Below, piece after piece: positions 41,677 to 50,364 of a stretch of 64,000 bases of DNA (its first letter is position 1; each line of letters opens with the position of its first letter). Made by a program: the position numbers and the translations under genes. The notes below the pieces were generated by a model. It saw nothing but the letters and a program-made list of their open reading frames with translations, ran no database searches and was not told where the DNA came from. The stretch comes from Pseudomonadota bacterium (GTDB lineage Bacteria > Desulfobacterota > Binatia > Binatales > Binataceae), in assembly GCA_021325025.1 (NCBI GenBank), contig JAJPHZ010000013.1, positions 164,895 through 228,894 on the forward strand. Reading direction: 5' to 3'.

Positions 41677-43599
41677 TCACGCCTTGCGCAGGCGGCGGGC
41701 GTCGCCCACCCGGGTGGTGAGGCCGGCGTGGTCGAAATAATCGAGCAGGCTGATTGAAAATTTGCGCGAGGCGGCCAGCAGGTCGCGATAAGTGGCGGCG
41801 TTGATTTCTGCGTGCTGGGCCAGGTAATCCAGCAGCCGCTTGCGTGCGGCTTCCAGGTGGGAATGGTCGAAATAGAGGTCGCTCGAGATTTTGACCACGC
41901 GCCCCTGCATTTCCAACGCGCTCAGCACAGTCTTGAGCTTGGCCTCCTGTCCGGCCGGCAGGTTGAGCGCGCGCGCCAACTGACTAAGGTCGGGCGGATG
42001 GAAACCGGCCTGCGCCAGTTGCGCGCAGATGCGCTCGGCCATCATGCCGTCGTCGCCGGCCAGCCGCACCTGGTGCGAGCGCAGGCGCACGCTATTGTCC
42101 TCGCGCACGATATCGGTTTCGCGCGCGATGCGGTCGACGATCGCCTTGAACGCGCGCGCGCCGATTTCAGAGGGAATCCGCGCGCGCAGCGCTTCCATCT
42201 CCAGACCCGGGGCCAGGGGCTGGGCCTGATGGTGCGCGGCGAGCGCAGCGGCCAGAAAGCGCTTGAGCTGCTCCCACTTCTGGCGCGTGGTGTAGCCCTC
42301 GACGTCGCCCAGCGAGAGCTTGACGAAGCGGGGATCGGTCAGCGCACGCGCAACATCGGCCGGCGGCTGATTGAGGCCGATCGCGATGCGGGCGGCGGGC
42401 AGCGCAAAGCTGTCCTGCAAATTGAGCAGCGCTTCGATCGCGTCGGCGCCGGCCGCGCCGGCCAGGGCCGCCAGATGGGCACGATACTGTTCGGCCGGCT
42501 TGCGATTGCGCCGGCCCAGGGGATTGAGGACCACGCCGCCGCCCAGCGTGCGCCGATTGGTCTCGTCGCGGATCACAAAACGGTCGCCGGCCAGCGCCAC
42601 GACCGGCTGCTGGAGGACAAGCTGCGCCAGGCCGCTGCTGCCGTGGCGAATCTCGCCCGATGCCTCCAGCACGATTGCGCGGCCCATCACCTCGGCGGCG
42701 CCGATAAAAACGCGCACCCGGGTGTTGTTGGCAAGCGCGGCGCGGGCGGTGGGACGAATCTCCAGTTGCGCGTCGAAACGCGCGGTATCAAAATCAAGCC
42801 GCTCGTCGGCCAGCCATAAGCCGCGCTGCAAGTCGATGCGCTCGGCGCCCGAGAGGTTGAGCGCGACGCGCTGGCACAGCCCCGCCTGCCCGACCGGCTG
42901 GCCATGAACCTGGATCGCCCGCACACGAACCTCGCCGCCGCCGGGCAGCACGCGCAGCCGCTGTCCGTCGCGCACCTCGGCGCCCAGCGCCGTGCCGGTC
43001 ACTACGGTGCCGTGCCCCTTCATGACGAAGGCCCGGTCGATCGGCAGGCGGAACAGCCCGGTGGCGCGGCGCGCCTGAAAGCCGCTGAGTTGAGCGGTGA
43101 TCTCGGCGCGCAACTCTTCGATACCGAAGCCTTTTGGAGAGGAAACCGCGATGATGGGCGCCGCCGCCAGTGGAGTGCCTTCGGTCAGCAGGCGGATTTC
43201 GTCGCTGACCTCGGCGATACGCTCGCGGCCGGCGAGGTCGGCCTTGGTGACGACGAAGATGCCGCGCCGCACCCCCAGTAGATGGAGCACGTCGAAATGC
43301 TCCTCGGTCTGCGGCATCACGCCGTCATCCGCCGCGACCACCAGCAGCATCAGGTCGATACCGTGGGCGCCAGCCAGCATGTTGCGGATGAAGCGCTCGT
43401 GGCCGGGCACGTCGACGATTCCGGCGCGGGTGCCGTCGGGCAGCGTAAAGTACGCAAAGCCCAGGTCGATCGAGATGCCGCGTTCCTTTTCCTCCTTGAG
43501 GCGGTCGGTGTCCTGGCCGGTCAGCGCCTTGATCAGCGCGGTCTTGCCGTGATCGATATGGCCCGCCGTACCGATTATCGCATGTGCGACCGCAGCCAT
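41677..43599 (-). CDS. selB: Selenocysteine-specific elongation factor SelB
   Basis: A 640-residue translation GTPase that carries selenocysteyl-tRNA to the ribosome at TGA codons marked by a SECIS hairpin. The G domain opens with [19 protein letters not shown], then [32 protein letters not shown] and VVTKADL. EF-Tu-like domains 2 and 3 follow ([13 protein letters not shown]), and the C-terminal half contains the four winged-helix repeats that read the SECIS, ending in [18 protein letters not shown]. Length is normal. It is on the same strand as selD, 614 bases upstream of it. selA and selC are not in the window. Confidence 0.96.
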   Translation of the reverse strand: MAAVAHAIIGTAGHIDHGKTALIKALTGQDTDRLKEEKERGISIDLGFAYFTLPDGTRAGIVDVPGHERFIRNMLAGAHGIDLMLLVVAADDGVMPQTEEHFDVLHLLGVRRGIFVVTKADLAGRERIAEVSDEIRLLTEGTPLAAAPIIAVSSPKGFGIEELRAEITAQLSGFQARRATGLFRLPIDRAFVMKGHGTVVTGTALGAEVRDGQRLRVLPGGGEVRVRAIQVHGQPVGQAGLCQRVALNLSGAERIDLQRGLWLADERLDFDTARFDAQLEIRPTARAALANNTRVRVFIGAAEVMGRAIVLEASGEIRHGSSGLAQLVLQQPVVALAGDRFVIRDETNRRTLGGGVVLNPLGRRNRKPAEQYRAHLAALAGAAGADAIEALLNLQDSFALPAARIAIGLNQPPADVARALTDPRFVKLSLGDVEGYTTRQKWEQLKRFLAAALAAHHQAQPLAPGLEMEALRARIPSEIGARAFKAIVDRIARETDIVREDNSVRLRSHQVRLAGDDGMMAERICAQLAQAGFHPPDLSQLARALNLPAGQEAKLKTVLSALEMQGRVVKISSDLYFDHSHLEAARKRLLDYLAQHAEINAATYRDLLAASRKFSISLLDYFDHAGLTTRVGDARRLRKA

Positions 43600-43641
43600 C
43601 GTGCGCGCTCCCGATGCGAGTTGCGATCCGGGCCGAAGCGC

Positions 43642-44010
43642 TCAGCCCATGCCGGTCATCTTGGTGTCGAAGTAGTCGCGCCAGGCGCAGATCTTGCCGC
43701 CCCGCAGCTCGAACACTCCGGCGACCGGCAAATCGGTGCGTTTGCCGTCGGGCATCACGATCGTGTCGATGCGCTCGTTGATGACCAGGTTACCGGCGGC
43801 GGCGCTGTTGAGGATCTTGATTTCGATGGCCTTCATCATGCCGGCGAACTGATGGAGCCCCTTGCGGATTTCGGATTTGCCCTTGAGCGGCGCCATCGGG
43901 ATGTTGTGATAGACCGCGTCGTCGGTGAAGTAGCCGACCATCTCATCGACGTTCATGCGCTTCCAGGTGGCGCAGAACTCGGCGACGATTTTCTCATTCT
44001 CGGTTGCCAT
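43642..44010 (-). CDS. Limonene-1,2-epoxide hydrolase-like protein (copy A)
   Basis: A 122-residue protein of the SnoaL-like/limonene-epoxide-hydrolase family. The catalytic Arg and Asp are in NERID (Arg80, Asp82), and the second Asp in AWRDYFD (Asp112 or 115). These match the Asp-Arg-Asp triad of limonene epoxide hydrolase, so epoxide opening is plausible; many relatives have other roles. The copy next to it (44049) has the same length and the same residue positions. The gene lies 42 bases downstream of the selB start region on the opposite reading order (minus strand, ahead of selB), and the start has GGAGG nearby. Confidence 0.85.
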   Translation of the reverse strand: MATENEKIVAEFCATWKRMNVDEMVGYFTDDAVYHNIPMAPLKGKSEIRKGLHQFAGMMKAIEIKILNSAAAGNLVINERIDTIVMPDGKRTDLPVAGVFELRGGKICAWRDYFDTKMTGMG

Positions 44011-44048
44011 CTGAACTGCCTCCTTCGGGAGTGGCGCGCCGGCGCCGT

Positions 44049-44417
44049 TCAGCCCACACCCGCCATCTTCATGTCAAAGTAGTCGCGCCAGGCGGTGATC
44101 TTGCCGCCGTTTACCTCGAACACGCCGACCACCGGGACCGAACCCTTCTTGCCGCCCTTGTAGACGAAGGAATCGACCCGCTCATTCATTACCACATTGC
44201 CCGCGCTGGCGGTGTTGAGGACTCTGAAGTCGATTGCGTCGGCCATCTTGAGGAAGCCCTCGCACACGGCGCGAATCGCCGCCCTGCCCCTGGCCGGCGC
44301 CATCGGGATGTTGTGATAGACGGCGTCCTCGGCCATGAAGCCCAGGATTTCCTCCAGGTTCATCCGCGACCACGCCCGGCAGAAATCCGCCACGACCTTT
44401 TCATTTTCCGCTGACAT
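44049..44417 (-). CDS. Limonene-1,2-epoxide hydrolase-like protein (copy B)
   Basis: A 122-residue paralogue of copy A, reading in the same direction 38 bases upstream. It keeps NERVD (Arg80, Asp82) and AWRDYFD, and the DAVYHNIPMAP block is nearly identical in both. The two differ in the helix that lines the pocket (residues 50-70), which would change substrate size. A tandem duplication with both copies catalytically intact suggests two related substrates or a heterodimer; the family is usually dimeric. The first base pairs after its stop hold the ribosome site of copy A. Confidence 0.85.
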   Translation of the reverse strand: MSAENEKVVADFCRAWSRMNLEEILGFMAEDAVYHNIPMAPARGRAAIRAVCEGFLKMADAIDFRVLNTASAGNVVMNERVDSFVYKGGKKGSVPVVGVFEVNGGKITAWRDYFDMKMAGVG

Positions 44418-44447
44418 CGGAGAATCCTCCCTGGTTTGCGCGAATCC

Positions 44448-44936
44448 TCATTCCTGGTCGAGGTAGAAACGATCCTCGTCCTGGTTATAGCCGAACAGTT
44501 CGGCGAAGCGGCCCCAATTGACGATCGTGTTGAACAGCTTTTCCGGATCCTCGTTGGGCAGCAGCATCGCCAGATGCTCCAGCACCAGTTCCTTGCTGAT
44601 CGAGCGCTCCTCCTGGCCCTTGAGCAGGCGGATCAGATAGTTGAACAGACCGTGGTCGCGCAAGCGTTCGCGCAGCATCAGCTTGCGCTCGTTGATATCG
44701 GAGTCCAGAAACTTGCGGCCCGCGGCCAGCAGCACGATATCGCCGCCCGGGGTGTCGACGAAGCCTAAAATCTCCGCCGCCTTCATCACCTTGAGCAGTT
44801 CGCCCAGATCGTAGTTGAGGTCGCGCGCCAGGCGATAGCCGTCCTCACGGCCGTTGCGGTCATCGAGGATTTCCAGCAGACCGAAAACCCGCGGCAGATT
44901 GGTGCTGGGGATCGGATGGATGCCTGTGGGAGGCAT
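44448..44936 (-). CDS. AAA-associated domain protein, detached C-terminal part of an ABC ATPase
   Basis: A 162-residue protein matching the AAA-associated C-terminal domain that follows the ATPase domain in many nitrate/sulfonate/bicarbonate-type ABC proteins. Seen: VFGLLEILDDRNGREDGYRLA, LLKVMKAAEILGFVDT, and LLPNEDPEKLFNTIVNWGRFAELF. Its ATG overlaps the TGA of the ABC ATPase gene (TGATG), so the domain that is usually fused is here a separate, coupled protein. It probably regulates the ATPase or senses the transported compound. Confidence 0.85.
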   Translation of the reverse strand: MPPTGIHPIPSTNLPRVFGLLEILDDRNGREDGYRLARDLNYDLGELLKVMKAAEILGFVDTPGGDIVLLAAGRKFLDSDINERKLMLRERLRDHGLFNYLIRLLKGQEERSISKELVLEHLAMLLPNEDPEKLFNTIVNWGRFAELFGYNQDEDRFYLDQE

Positions 44937-45694
44937 CAGATGCGTTCCTCGATCAGCGAGAATATGCGGTCGGTCATGGCATTGAAACCCTCGTGGCGCT
45001 TGTCGCGCGGACGCGGCAGATCGACCCGCAGGTCGGCCACGATTCGTCCGGGCGTGGCCGCCATCACAATCACCCGGTCGGCCAGCTCCACCGCCTCTTC
45101 GATGATGTGGGTCACCATCACCATGGTATGCACCGGCATGTCGGGCGCCTGCCACATGTCGAGCAATTCTTCGCGCAGGGTAATCGCGGTCAGCGCGTCC
45201 AGGGCGGAGAACGGCTCGTCCATCAGCAGCAGCTTGGGCTCCACCGCCAACGCCCGCGCAAATCCGACCCGCTGCTTCATCCCGCCCGATAATTCGCGCG
45301 GATAGGCCTCCTCGAAGCCGTCCAGGCCGACCTTGTCGATATAGATGCTGGCGCGCGCCTCGCGCTCCCTGGGCGGCACGCCACGCGCCTCCAGGCCCAT
45401 CTCGACGTTGGCTTTGACCGACAGCCACGGCAGCAGGGCGAAGGATTGAAAGACCAGCGCGCATTCCAGATTGATACCGTCCAGTTGGCGGCCCTGGTAA
45501 AGTACCTGGCCGCTGGTGGGCTGGATGAGCCCGTTCATGATGCGCAGCATCGTAGATTTGCCGCAGCCCGAGGGGCCGACGATGGCGACGAATTGACCCT
45601 GCTCGATCGCGACCGAGATGTTCTCCAGCACGCGCAGGCGCCCCTTGCCGCGCACAAATTCCATAGAGACCGATTTGAGCTCCAGCAGGGCCAT
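44936..45694 (-). CDS. ABC transporter ATP-binding protein, NitT/TauT type
   Basis: A 252-residue ABC ATPase. Walker A GPSGCGKST, Q-loop LVFQSFALLPWL, signature LSGGMKQRVGFARAL, Walker B LLLMDEPFSALD and switch His in VTHIIEEAVEL are all present. The sequence resembles the nitrate/taurine/bicarbonate group. The ATG at 45694 has GGAG 5 bases upstream; an upstream TTG is not used. It lies 37 bases after the permease gene and overlaps the AAA-associated gene by one base, forming a three-gene operon with no substrate-binding protein. Confidence 0.94.
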   Translation of the reverse strand: MALLELKSVSMEFVRGKGRLRVLENISVAIEQGQFVAIVGPSGCGKSTMLRIMNGLIQPTSGQVLYQGRQLDGINLECALVFQSFALLPWLSVKANVEMGLEARGVPPREREARASIYIDKVGLDGFEEAYPRELSGGMKQRVGFARALAVEPKLLLMDEPFSALDALTAITLREELLDMWQAPDMPVHTMVMVTHIIEEAVELADRVIVMAATPGRIVADLRVDLPRPRDKRHEGFNAMTDRIFSLIEERI

Positions 45695-45731
45695 GGGTCT
45701 CCGGACTCTGAATCGCAGCAATGAGTCATGG

Positions 45732-47447
45732 TCAGTAATCCACCCGGAAACGTTCGGTGACGAAATTGTAAACCGGCCGCCACACCAGGCGGTTCAGTCC
45801 CATTACTATCAGAACCATCGACAACAGGCTAAGCAGGATCATCATGTGGTTGTCGGTCTCGAAAGTGGCACGGTCAAGCAGGGTGCCCAGTCCCAGCACT
45901 TCGTAATGATGGCCCCGGTAGTTGAAGTATTCGGACAGGATAAGCGCGTTCCAGCCCCCGCCCCAGGCGGTGATGCTGCCGGTGACCAGGGAGGGGCTGA
46001 GGGCGGGGATCGTGAGCTTGCGCCAGGCAGCAAAACGGCTCAGCCCGAAGGAGCGGGTGGCTTCCTTCAAATCAGCCGGGACCTGGCGGGCCCCGGCCAG
46101 CAGGTTGAACAGCAGGTACCATTGCATCCCGGTCAGAATCAGCAGGATTGACGCCAGATTCATGTTGCCGGTCAGTTGAATGACGAACAGCACGATAACC
46201 GGGAACAGGGCGGTGGCCGGCATCGAGCCGGCGATTTCCGCAATCGGCGCGATCAGCCGATCGAAGCGCGGATCGTCGGCAGCCGCCAGGGTACAGGGCA
46301 GCGTCCACCCCAGCGAAATCAGGTAGGCGATCAGCAAGCGCACGAAGGAGGCGCCGGCCGCGGCCGGAATCATCCGGGCTTCGCTGGGCCAGGGTTGACG
46401 CAGTGTCCTGACCAATGCCAGCAGCCCATCGCCCAATCCGTACAGGAGCAACGCGGCCAGTGTGACCAACCATGCGATACGCAGCGGTTTTGCCATCCGC
46501 TGCAGCATCCGGCCCAGGTGCTGCAGCGGACCGGTCTGCATCAGGCGTCCGAAGCCTGCGGCAATTGGATGGACCAGGGCGCGCATGAGGCGGCGGATGT
46601 TGACGCCCAGGCTGGCGATCAGGTCGTAGATTTGCGTGGTGCCGGCGCTTTCGCTGGCGGCAAACTCGTAGCGGAACTTCTGCGCCCAGATCGACAGCGG
46701 CTGCCACACGATGACGTCCATCAGCACAATGATCACCAACAGTGTGATCAAACCTGCAATCAGTTCGCCCACGCGCCCCTTGTCGGCCGCCTCCATCAGG
46801 TAGCTGCCCAGGCCGGGCAGCTTGTAGCTGGCCGAGCCGACCGCGATGATCTCGCACGCGATCAGGAAGTACCATCCCGCCACCCATGACAGGATCGAGT
46901 TGTAAACCAGCTTGGGCACGCTGGCCGGCAGGTACAGCCGCTTAAACCGCATCCAGCCGCTGACGCCGAAGCAATCCAGCGCCTCCAGCGTATCGGCTGG
47001 AATCGTCTTCATCGCTTCGTACACGCCCAGCGCCAGGTTCCAAGCCTGGCTGGTGAAGATCAGGAAGATCGCGGCCAGTTCGACCCCGAGGCGCCCGCCG
47101 CCGGAAATCGCAACGAAGAAGTAGATGGCGGCGGGAAAGAAGCCCACTACCGGCACCGACTGGGCGATGTCGATCGCCGGGATCATGATGCGCTCGTTGC
47201 GGGGATTGCGGGCAGCGGTCATGCCATAGGAAATCGCGAAAATGAGCGAAACGACATAAGCCGCCAGCATCCGGTAAAAGGAGCAAAAGGCATAATAGGG
47301 CAGGTTGGAAATCTGCACCGACAGGCGCGGGCGGATGGCATGCACGCGATGGTGGTACTGAAAGAAAAGCGCCAGCACGCCCGCCAGGAGCAGGAAGGAA
47401 ATCAGCCAGTTGATGGTCTGGCGGGCGGTGAACTTTTGCCGTGGCAT
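45732..47447 (-). CDS. Doubled ABC transporter permease, NitT/TauT type
   Basis: A 571-residue membrane protein with two homologous permease halves joined in one chain. Half one has about six TM helices and the coupling loop EALDCFGVSGWMRFKRLYLP; half two has another six and the equivalent EATRSFGLSRFAAWRKLTIP. Typical permeases of this family are about 260 residues and act as dimers, so this is a fused dimer. The conserved loop in each half should contact the ATPase. The ATG at 47447 is taken; the long upstream extension lacks TM content. No periplasmic binding protein is encoded nearby. Substrate unknown. Confidence 0.9.
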   Translation of the reverse strand: MPRQKFTARQTINWLISFLLLAGVLALFFQYHHRVHAIRPRLSVQISNLPYYAFCSFYRMLAAYVVSLIFAISYGMTAARNPRNERIMIPAIDIAQSVPVVGFFPAAIYFFVAISGGGRLGVELAAIFLIFTSQAWNLALGVYEAMKTIPADTLEALDCFGVSGWMRFKRLYLPASVPKLVYNSILSWVAGWYFLIACEIIAVGSASYKLPGLGSYLMEAADKGRVGELIAGLITLLVIIVLMDVIVWQPLSIWAQKFRYEFAASESAGTTQIYDLIASLGVNIRRLMRALVHPIAAGFGRLMQTGPLQHLGRMLQRMAKPLRIAWLVTLAALLLYGLGDGLLALVRTLRQPWPSEARMIPAAAGASFVRLLIAYLISLGWTLPCTLAAADDPRFDRLIAPIAEIAGSMPATALFPVIVLFVIQLTGNMNLASILLILTGMQWYLLFNLLAGARQVPADLKEATRSFGLSRFAAWRKLTIPALSPSLVTGSITAWGGGWNALILSEYFNYRGHHYEVLGLGTLLDRATFETDNHMMILLSLLSMVLIVMGLNRLVWRPVYNFVTERFRVDY

Positions 47448-47896
47448 AGGACTCAGAATCGAATAAGTATAGCCGACAAACGTGCACCAGGATGCAGGGG
47501 TTGTTTCGGGATGGTGAAAAGGCCCACCCGCGGGGGCGCAGCTTGTGACACTGGCATGGCGCACGGGGCGCGGCGAAAAATACACGCGGCGCGGACGGTG
47601 TCAAGCTCCAAGTCGAACTAAAATTTCCCGCTATATAATTGCCCTGAGCGGCGCGGCGCGCTACAAAATCCACAGGGGTCGCGATCGGCGTAGTGGCCGG
47701 ATTTGGCGGCTCCAGGGTTTGTAGGGTTGGAACGCATGCGATGGGTTTCGTTGAGCCTCGATGCCGGGGGCTGATGCGCAGGCGATGAAGGCGTCGTACA
47801 ACGCAGCGGCCGCTCCACGGCTCAGCGCGCGGCGCGCGCTCCGACTCCGGTGGAAATCCGGCACGCCGGCTTAACACCTTAGGGAGGTTGAGAGCT
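47448..47896. other. Divergent intergenic region with a possible promoter
   Basis: 449 bases between the permease gene (minus) and the orphan gene (plus). A TATAAT box is at 47634-47639 on the plus strand, but no good -35 partner is seen. If used, it would give a leader of about 250 bases with G/C-rich hairpins, including CCGG/CCGG around TGGAAAT near 47847. No known riboswitch core is complete. No gene is supported. Confidence 0.45.
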
Positions 47897-48613
47897 TTGA
47901 GAGAAGGGCCATCGGTCCGAGGAAGTTCCAAGACCTCCCGCACGGTTTCTCCCGCCACGCTGCGCCTGTTGGTGTCCTCGCGGGGACTGGCCATAGACCA
48001 TCGGCCGGAAAGCCGCTCCCCGTCGGCGCATCACATTCCGACGTTGGCGCCGGTTACGTTTCAAAATCTGAGTTTCGAAAACTGCCTGCCGATCAACCTC
48101 AGGACTTTTCTGCGCACGGAACTCGGCCAGCGCCTTTATATCGACGACAACACGATTGCACCCGCCCCCGGAGAGAGCCCCGAGCGGTTCATGCGCGACC
48201 TGGCGCGGGCGATTCGGCGCTTTTCTTTCGTCCGCGCCCATGAGTCGTGGGTCGAAGTGGTCTGCGAGCGGGACACTCTGGAGAAGGCCTTGGCCCGCAG
48301 CCGTGTCGGCGCCAGCCAAGTAGTCCTGTGCCTGCGATGCGCCCGCCTGAGCATCGGCCCCGACGCGCCCGGCGAGCATTGCCAGCCCTCATGTCTGACC
48401 GTCATACTGCGGGGATTGACGCCGAGCGACTTCAAGTACGAGCCGCTGCCGGCCGGCTCGCAACTGCGGCGCAATCTCTATTTCGAGATCACCAGCTTCC
48501 GCTGCGCGCGTCAGTCGCGTGGCCTGCCGCACTGCGACCTGGATTACTACCTACGCGACGACCACTACGTGTTCACCTGGCGCCCGCTGCCGCCGGAGTA
48601 TAGCGCGCGCTGA
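47897..48613 (+). CDS. Orphan protein with Cys cluster, unknown function
   Basis: A 238-residue protein of no recognised family. It has two parts: an N-terminal region with LPINLRTFLRTELGQRLYIDD and FSFVRAHESWVEVV, and a C-terminal region with a Cys cluster, VVLCLRCARLS followed by HCQPSC, that could bind a metal. A further Cys/His run is in SFRCARQSRGLPHCDLDYYL. No signal peptide or TM helix. No ATG is suitable; TTG 47897 is chosen because AGGGAGG lies 9 bases upstream, while the in-frame TTG 47888 abuts that site. It converges with the ribonucleotide reductase gene with a 12-base gap. Confidence 0.65.
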   Translation: MREGPSVRGSSKTSRTVSPATLRLLVSSRGLAIDHRPESRSPSAHHIPTLAPVTFQNLSFENCLPINLRTFLRTELGQRLYIDDNTIAPAPGESPERFMRDLARAIRRFSFVRAHESWVEVVCERDTLEKALARSRVGASQVVLCLRCARLSIGPDAPGEHCQPSCLTVILRGLTPSDFKYEPLPAGSQLRRNLYFEITSFRCARQSRGLPHCDLDYYLRDDHYVFTWRPLPPEYSAR

Positions 48614-48625
48614 CCGGTGCCTTTG

Positions 48626-50359
48626 TCACAGGGCGCATTCGCGGCAGTCGGGCCGGGCGTCCTCGTGCAAAAGCGATAGCGGCTGGTCGCGGCGCGAGCC
48701 GTAGCGGTAGATGGTAACGCCTTTGAGCTTGAACTGGCGCGCCATCAGGAAAATCTCCCGGACCATTTCCGGTGTCGCAGTGGCCGGCAGGTTGACCGTC
48801 TTGGAAACTGCGGCGTCGATATGGCGCTGAAAGACCGCCTGCATCAGCAAATGGTCCTCGGGCAGAATCTCCAGAGCAACCCGGAAACGCCGGCGGAGCT
48901 CGACGGGGATGCCGCGCGCGTCGGCCAGCGAACCGGTTTGCTCCAACACCGCCAGCGCCTCGCGGCCGGCTGACCCCAGTGGCTGCAACATCGCCTGCGC
49001 CAGTTGATTGACTTCCACCGCGATGCGCCCGTCCAGCATCCGGCGCCGGCTGGCCAGGGCGAAGAAAGGTTCGATGCCGCTGGAGCATCCGGCCAGCAGG
49101 CTGATGGTACCGGTGGGTGCGATGCAGGTCACGGTGGCGTTGCGCAATGCCTTGAGGCCGCGGCTGGGCCAGATGCTGGCGGCGAATGCGGGAAAGCAAC
49201 CGCGCCGCTCGCCCAATTCAATGGAAGTGCGGCGGGCCTGTGCGGTGAGAAAGCCGGCCAGCCGCTCGCCGATCGCCACCGCGCCTTCGCAATCGTAGGG
49301 AACTCCGGCTGCCGCCAGGTAATCCGCCCATCCCATCACGCCCAGGCCAATCTTGCGCGTATAGCGGGTGGCGCGCTCGATTTCGGGGCTGGGATAATGG
49401 TTGACTTCGATGACGTTGTCCAGGAACACGACCGCATCGGCGATCGCCTCGCCCAACCGGGCGTAGTCAATCGTGCCATTGGGCATCATGAACTTGGAGA
49501 CGTTGAGCGAGCCCAGGATGCACGACTCGTAGGGCAGCAGCGGCTGCTCGCCGCAAGGGTTGGTGGCCTCGATCGCGCCCAGCGACGGGGTCACATGATG
49601 GCGTGCGATTTCGTCGAGGAACAGCAGCCCCGGATCGCCCGACTCCCAGGCCGCGTGGACGATTTGCTCCAGCATCGCGCCCGGATCGAGCTGGCGCACA
49701 ACGCGCCCGCTGCGCGGGTTGCGCAGGTCAAAGGGATGCCTGGCTTCAAGCGCGGCGAAAAATTCGTCGGTCATCCCGACCGACAAGTTAAAGTTGGTAA
49801 GGCGCCCGGGCAGGCGTTTGGCGCCGATGAACTCCTCGATGTCGGGATGGTCGACACGCAGCACTGCCATGTTCGCGCCGCGCCGGCGTCCGCCGGCGCG
49901 AATCACGGTGGTGGCGTGATCGAACAGTTCGATAAACGACAGCGGACCCGAACTGACCCCTCCGGTGGACACCACCAGGTCGCCGCGCGGGCGCAGACTG
50001 CTGAAGGAAAAACCCGTTCCGCCGCCACTCTGCTGGATGCGCGCAGCCAGTCCCAGAGTCTGAAAGATCGAGTCGAGGTCATCGCGGATCGGCAGCACGA
50101 AGCAGGCCGCAAGCTGACCGCCCGGGATGCCGGCGTTCATCAGCGTGGGGGAGTTGGGCAGAAATTCCAGCGCGCGCATCCGCTTCAGGAAGCGTTCCTC
50201 CCAGTAGTCCGGCTCCTCGCCGAACTCGCGCGCCGCGGACGCGACGGCATGCGCCACCCGGGTCAGCATACCGTCGGGAGTCTCCTGCAATCCTTGCGCC
50301 CCGCGCCTGAGGTAGCGTTCCTCGAGCACCGCGCACGCGCTTTCCGAAAATGCCGTCAT
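48626..50359 (-). CDS. nrdJ: Adenosylcobalamin-dependent (class II) ribonucleotide reductase
   Basis: A 577-residue compact class II reductase. Seen: the first redox Cys in LAACFVLPIRDDLDSIFQT, QQSGGGTGFSFSSLRP, the catalytic NPCGEQPLLPYESC with active-site Cys, IAPTGTISLLAGCSSGIEP, and a C-terminal CRECAL pair that re-reduces the active site. It reduces ribonucleotides using a B12-derived radical, so it needs no oxygen. No small beta subunit is encoded, as expected for class II. The ATG at 50359 lies 5 bases after the rtcB stop; a TTG at 50368 overlaps that stop. It is the third gene of the glgX-rtcB-nrdJ operon. Confidence 0.93.
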   Translation of the reverse strand: MTAFSESACAVLEERYLRRGAQGLQETPDGMLTRVAHAVASAAREFGEEPDYWEERFLKRMRALEFLPNSPTLMNAGIPGGQLAACFVLPIRDDLDSIFQTLGLAARIQQSGGGTGFSFSSLRPRGDLVVSTGGVSSGPLSFIELFDHATTVIRAGGRRRGANMAVLRVDHPDIEEFIGAKRLPGRLTNFNLSVGMTDEFFAALEARHPFDLRNPRSGRVVRQLDPGAMLEQIVHAAWESGDPGLLFLDEIARHHVTPSLGAIEATNPCGEQPLLPYESCILGSLNVSKFMMPNGTIDYARLGEAIADAVVFLDNVIEVNHYPSPEIERATRYTRKIGLGVMGWADYLAAAGVPYDCEGAVAIGERLAGFLTAQARRTSIELGERRGCFPAFAASIWPSRGLKALRNATVTCIAPTGTISLLAGCSSGIEPFFALASRRRMLDGRIAVEVNQLAQAMLQPLGSAGREALAVLEQTGSLADARGIPVELRRRFRVALEILPEDHLLMQAVFQRHIDAAVSKTVNLPATATPEMVREIFLMARQFKLKGVTIYRYGSRRDQPLSLLHEDARPDCRECAL

Positions 50360-50364
50360 CGCGC

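Noticed and set aside
47840-47870. Possible cobalamin riboswitch before the orphan gene
   Set aside because: CCGGTGGAAATCCGG recalls part of the B12 core, but the GGGAA segment and the CCGC-ACTG box are missing, and the nearby B12-dependent enzyme is on the other strand.
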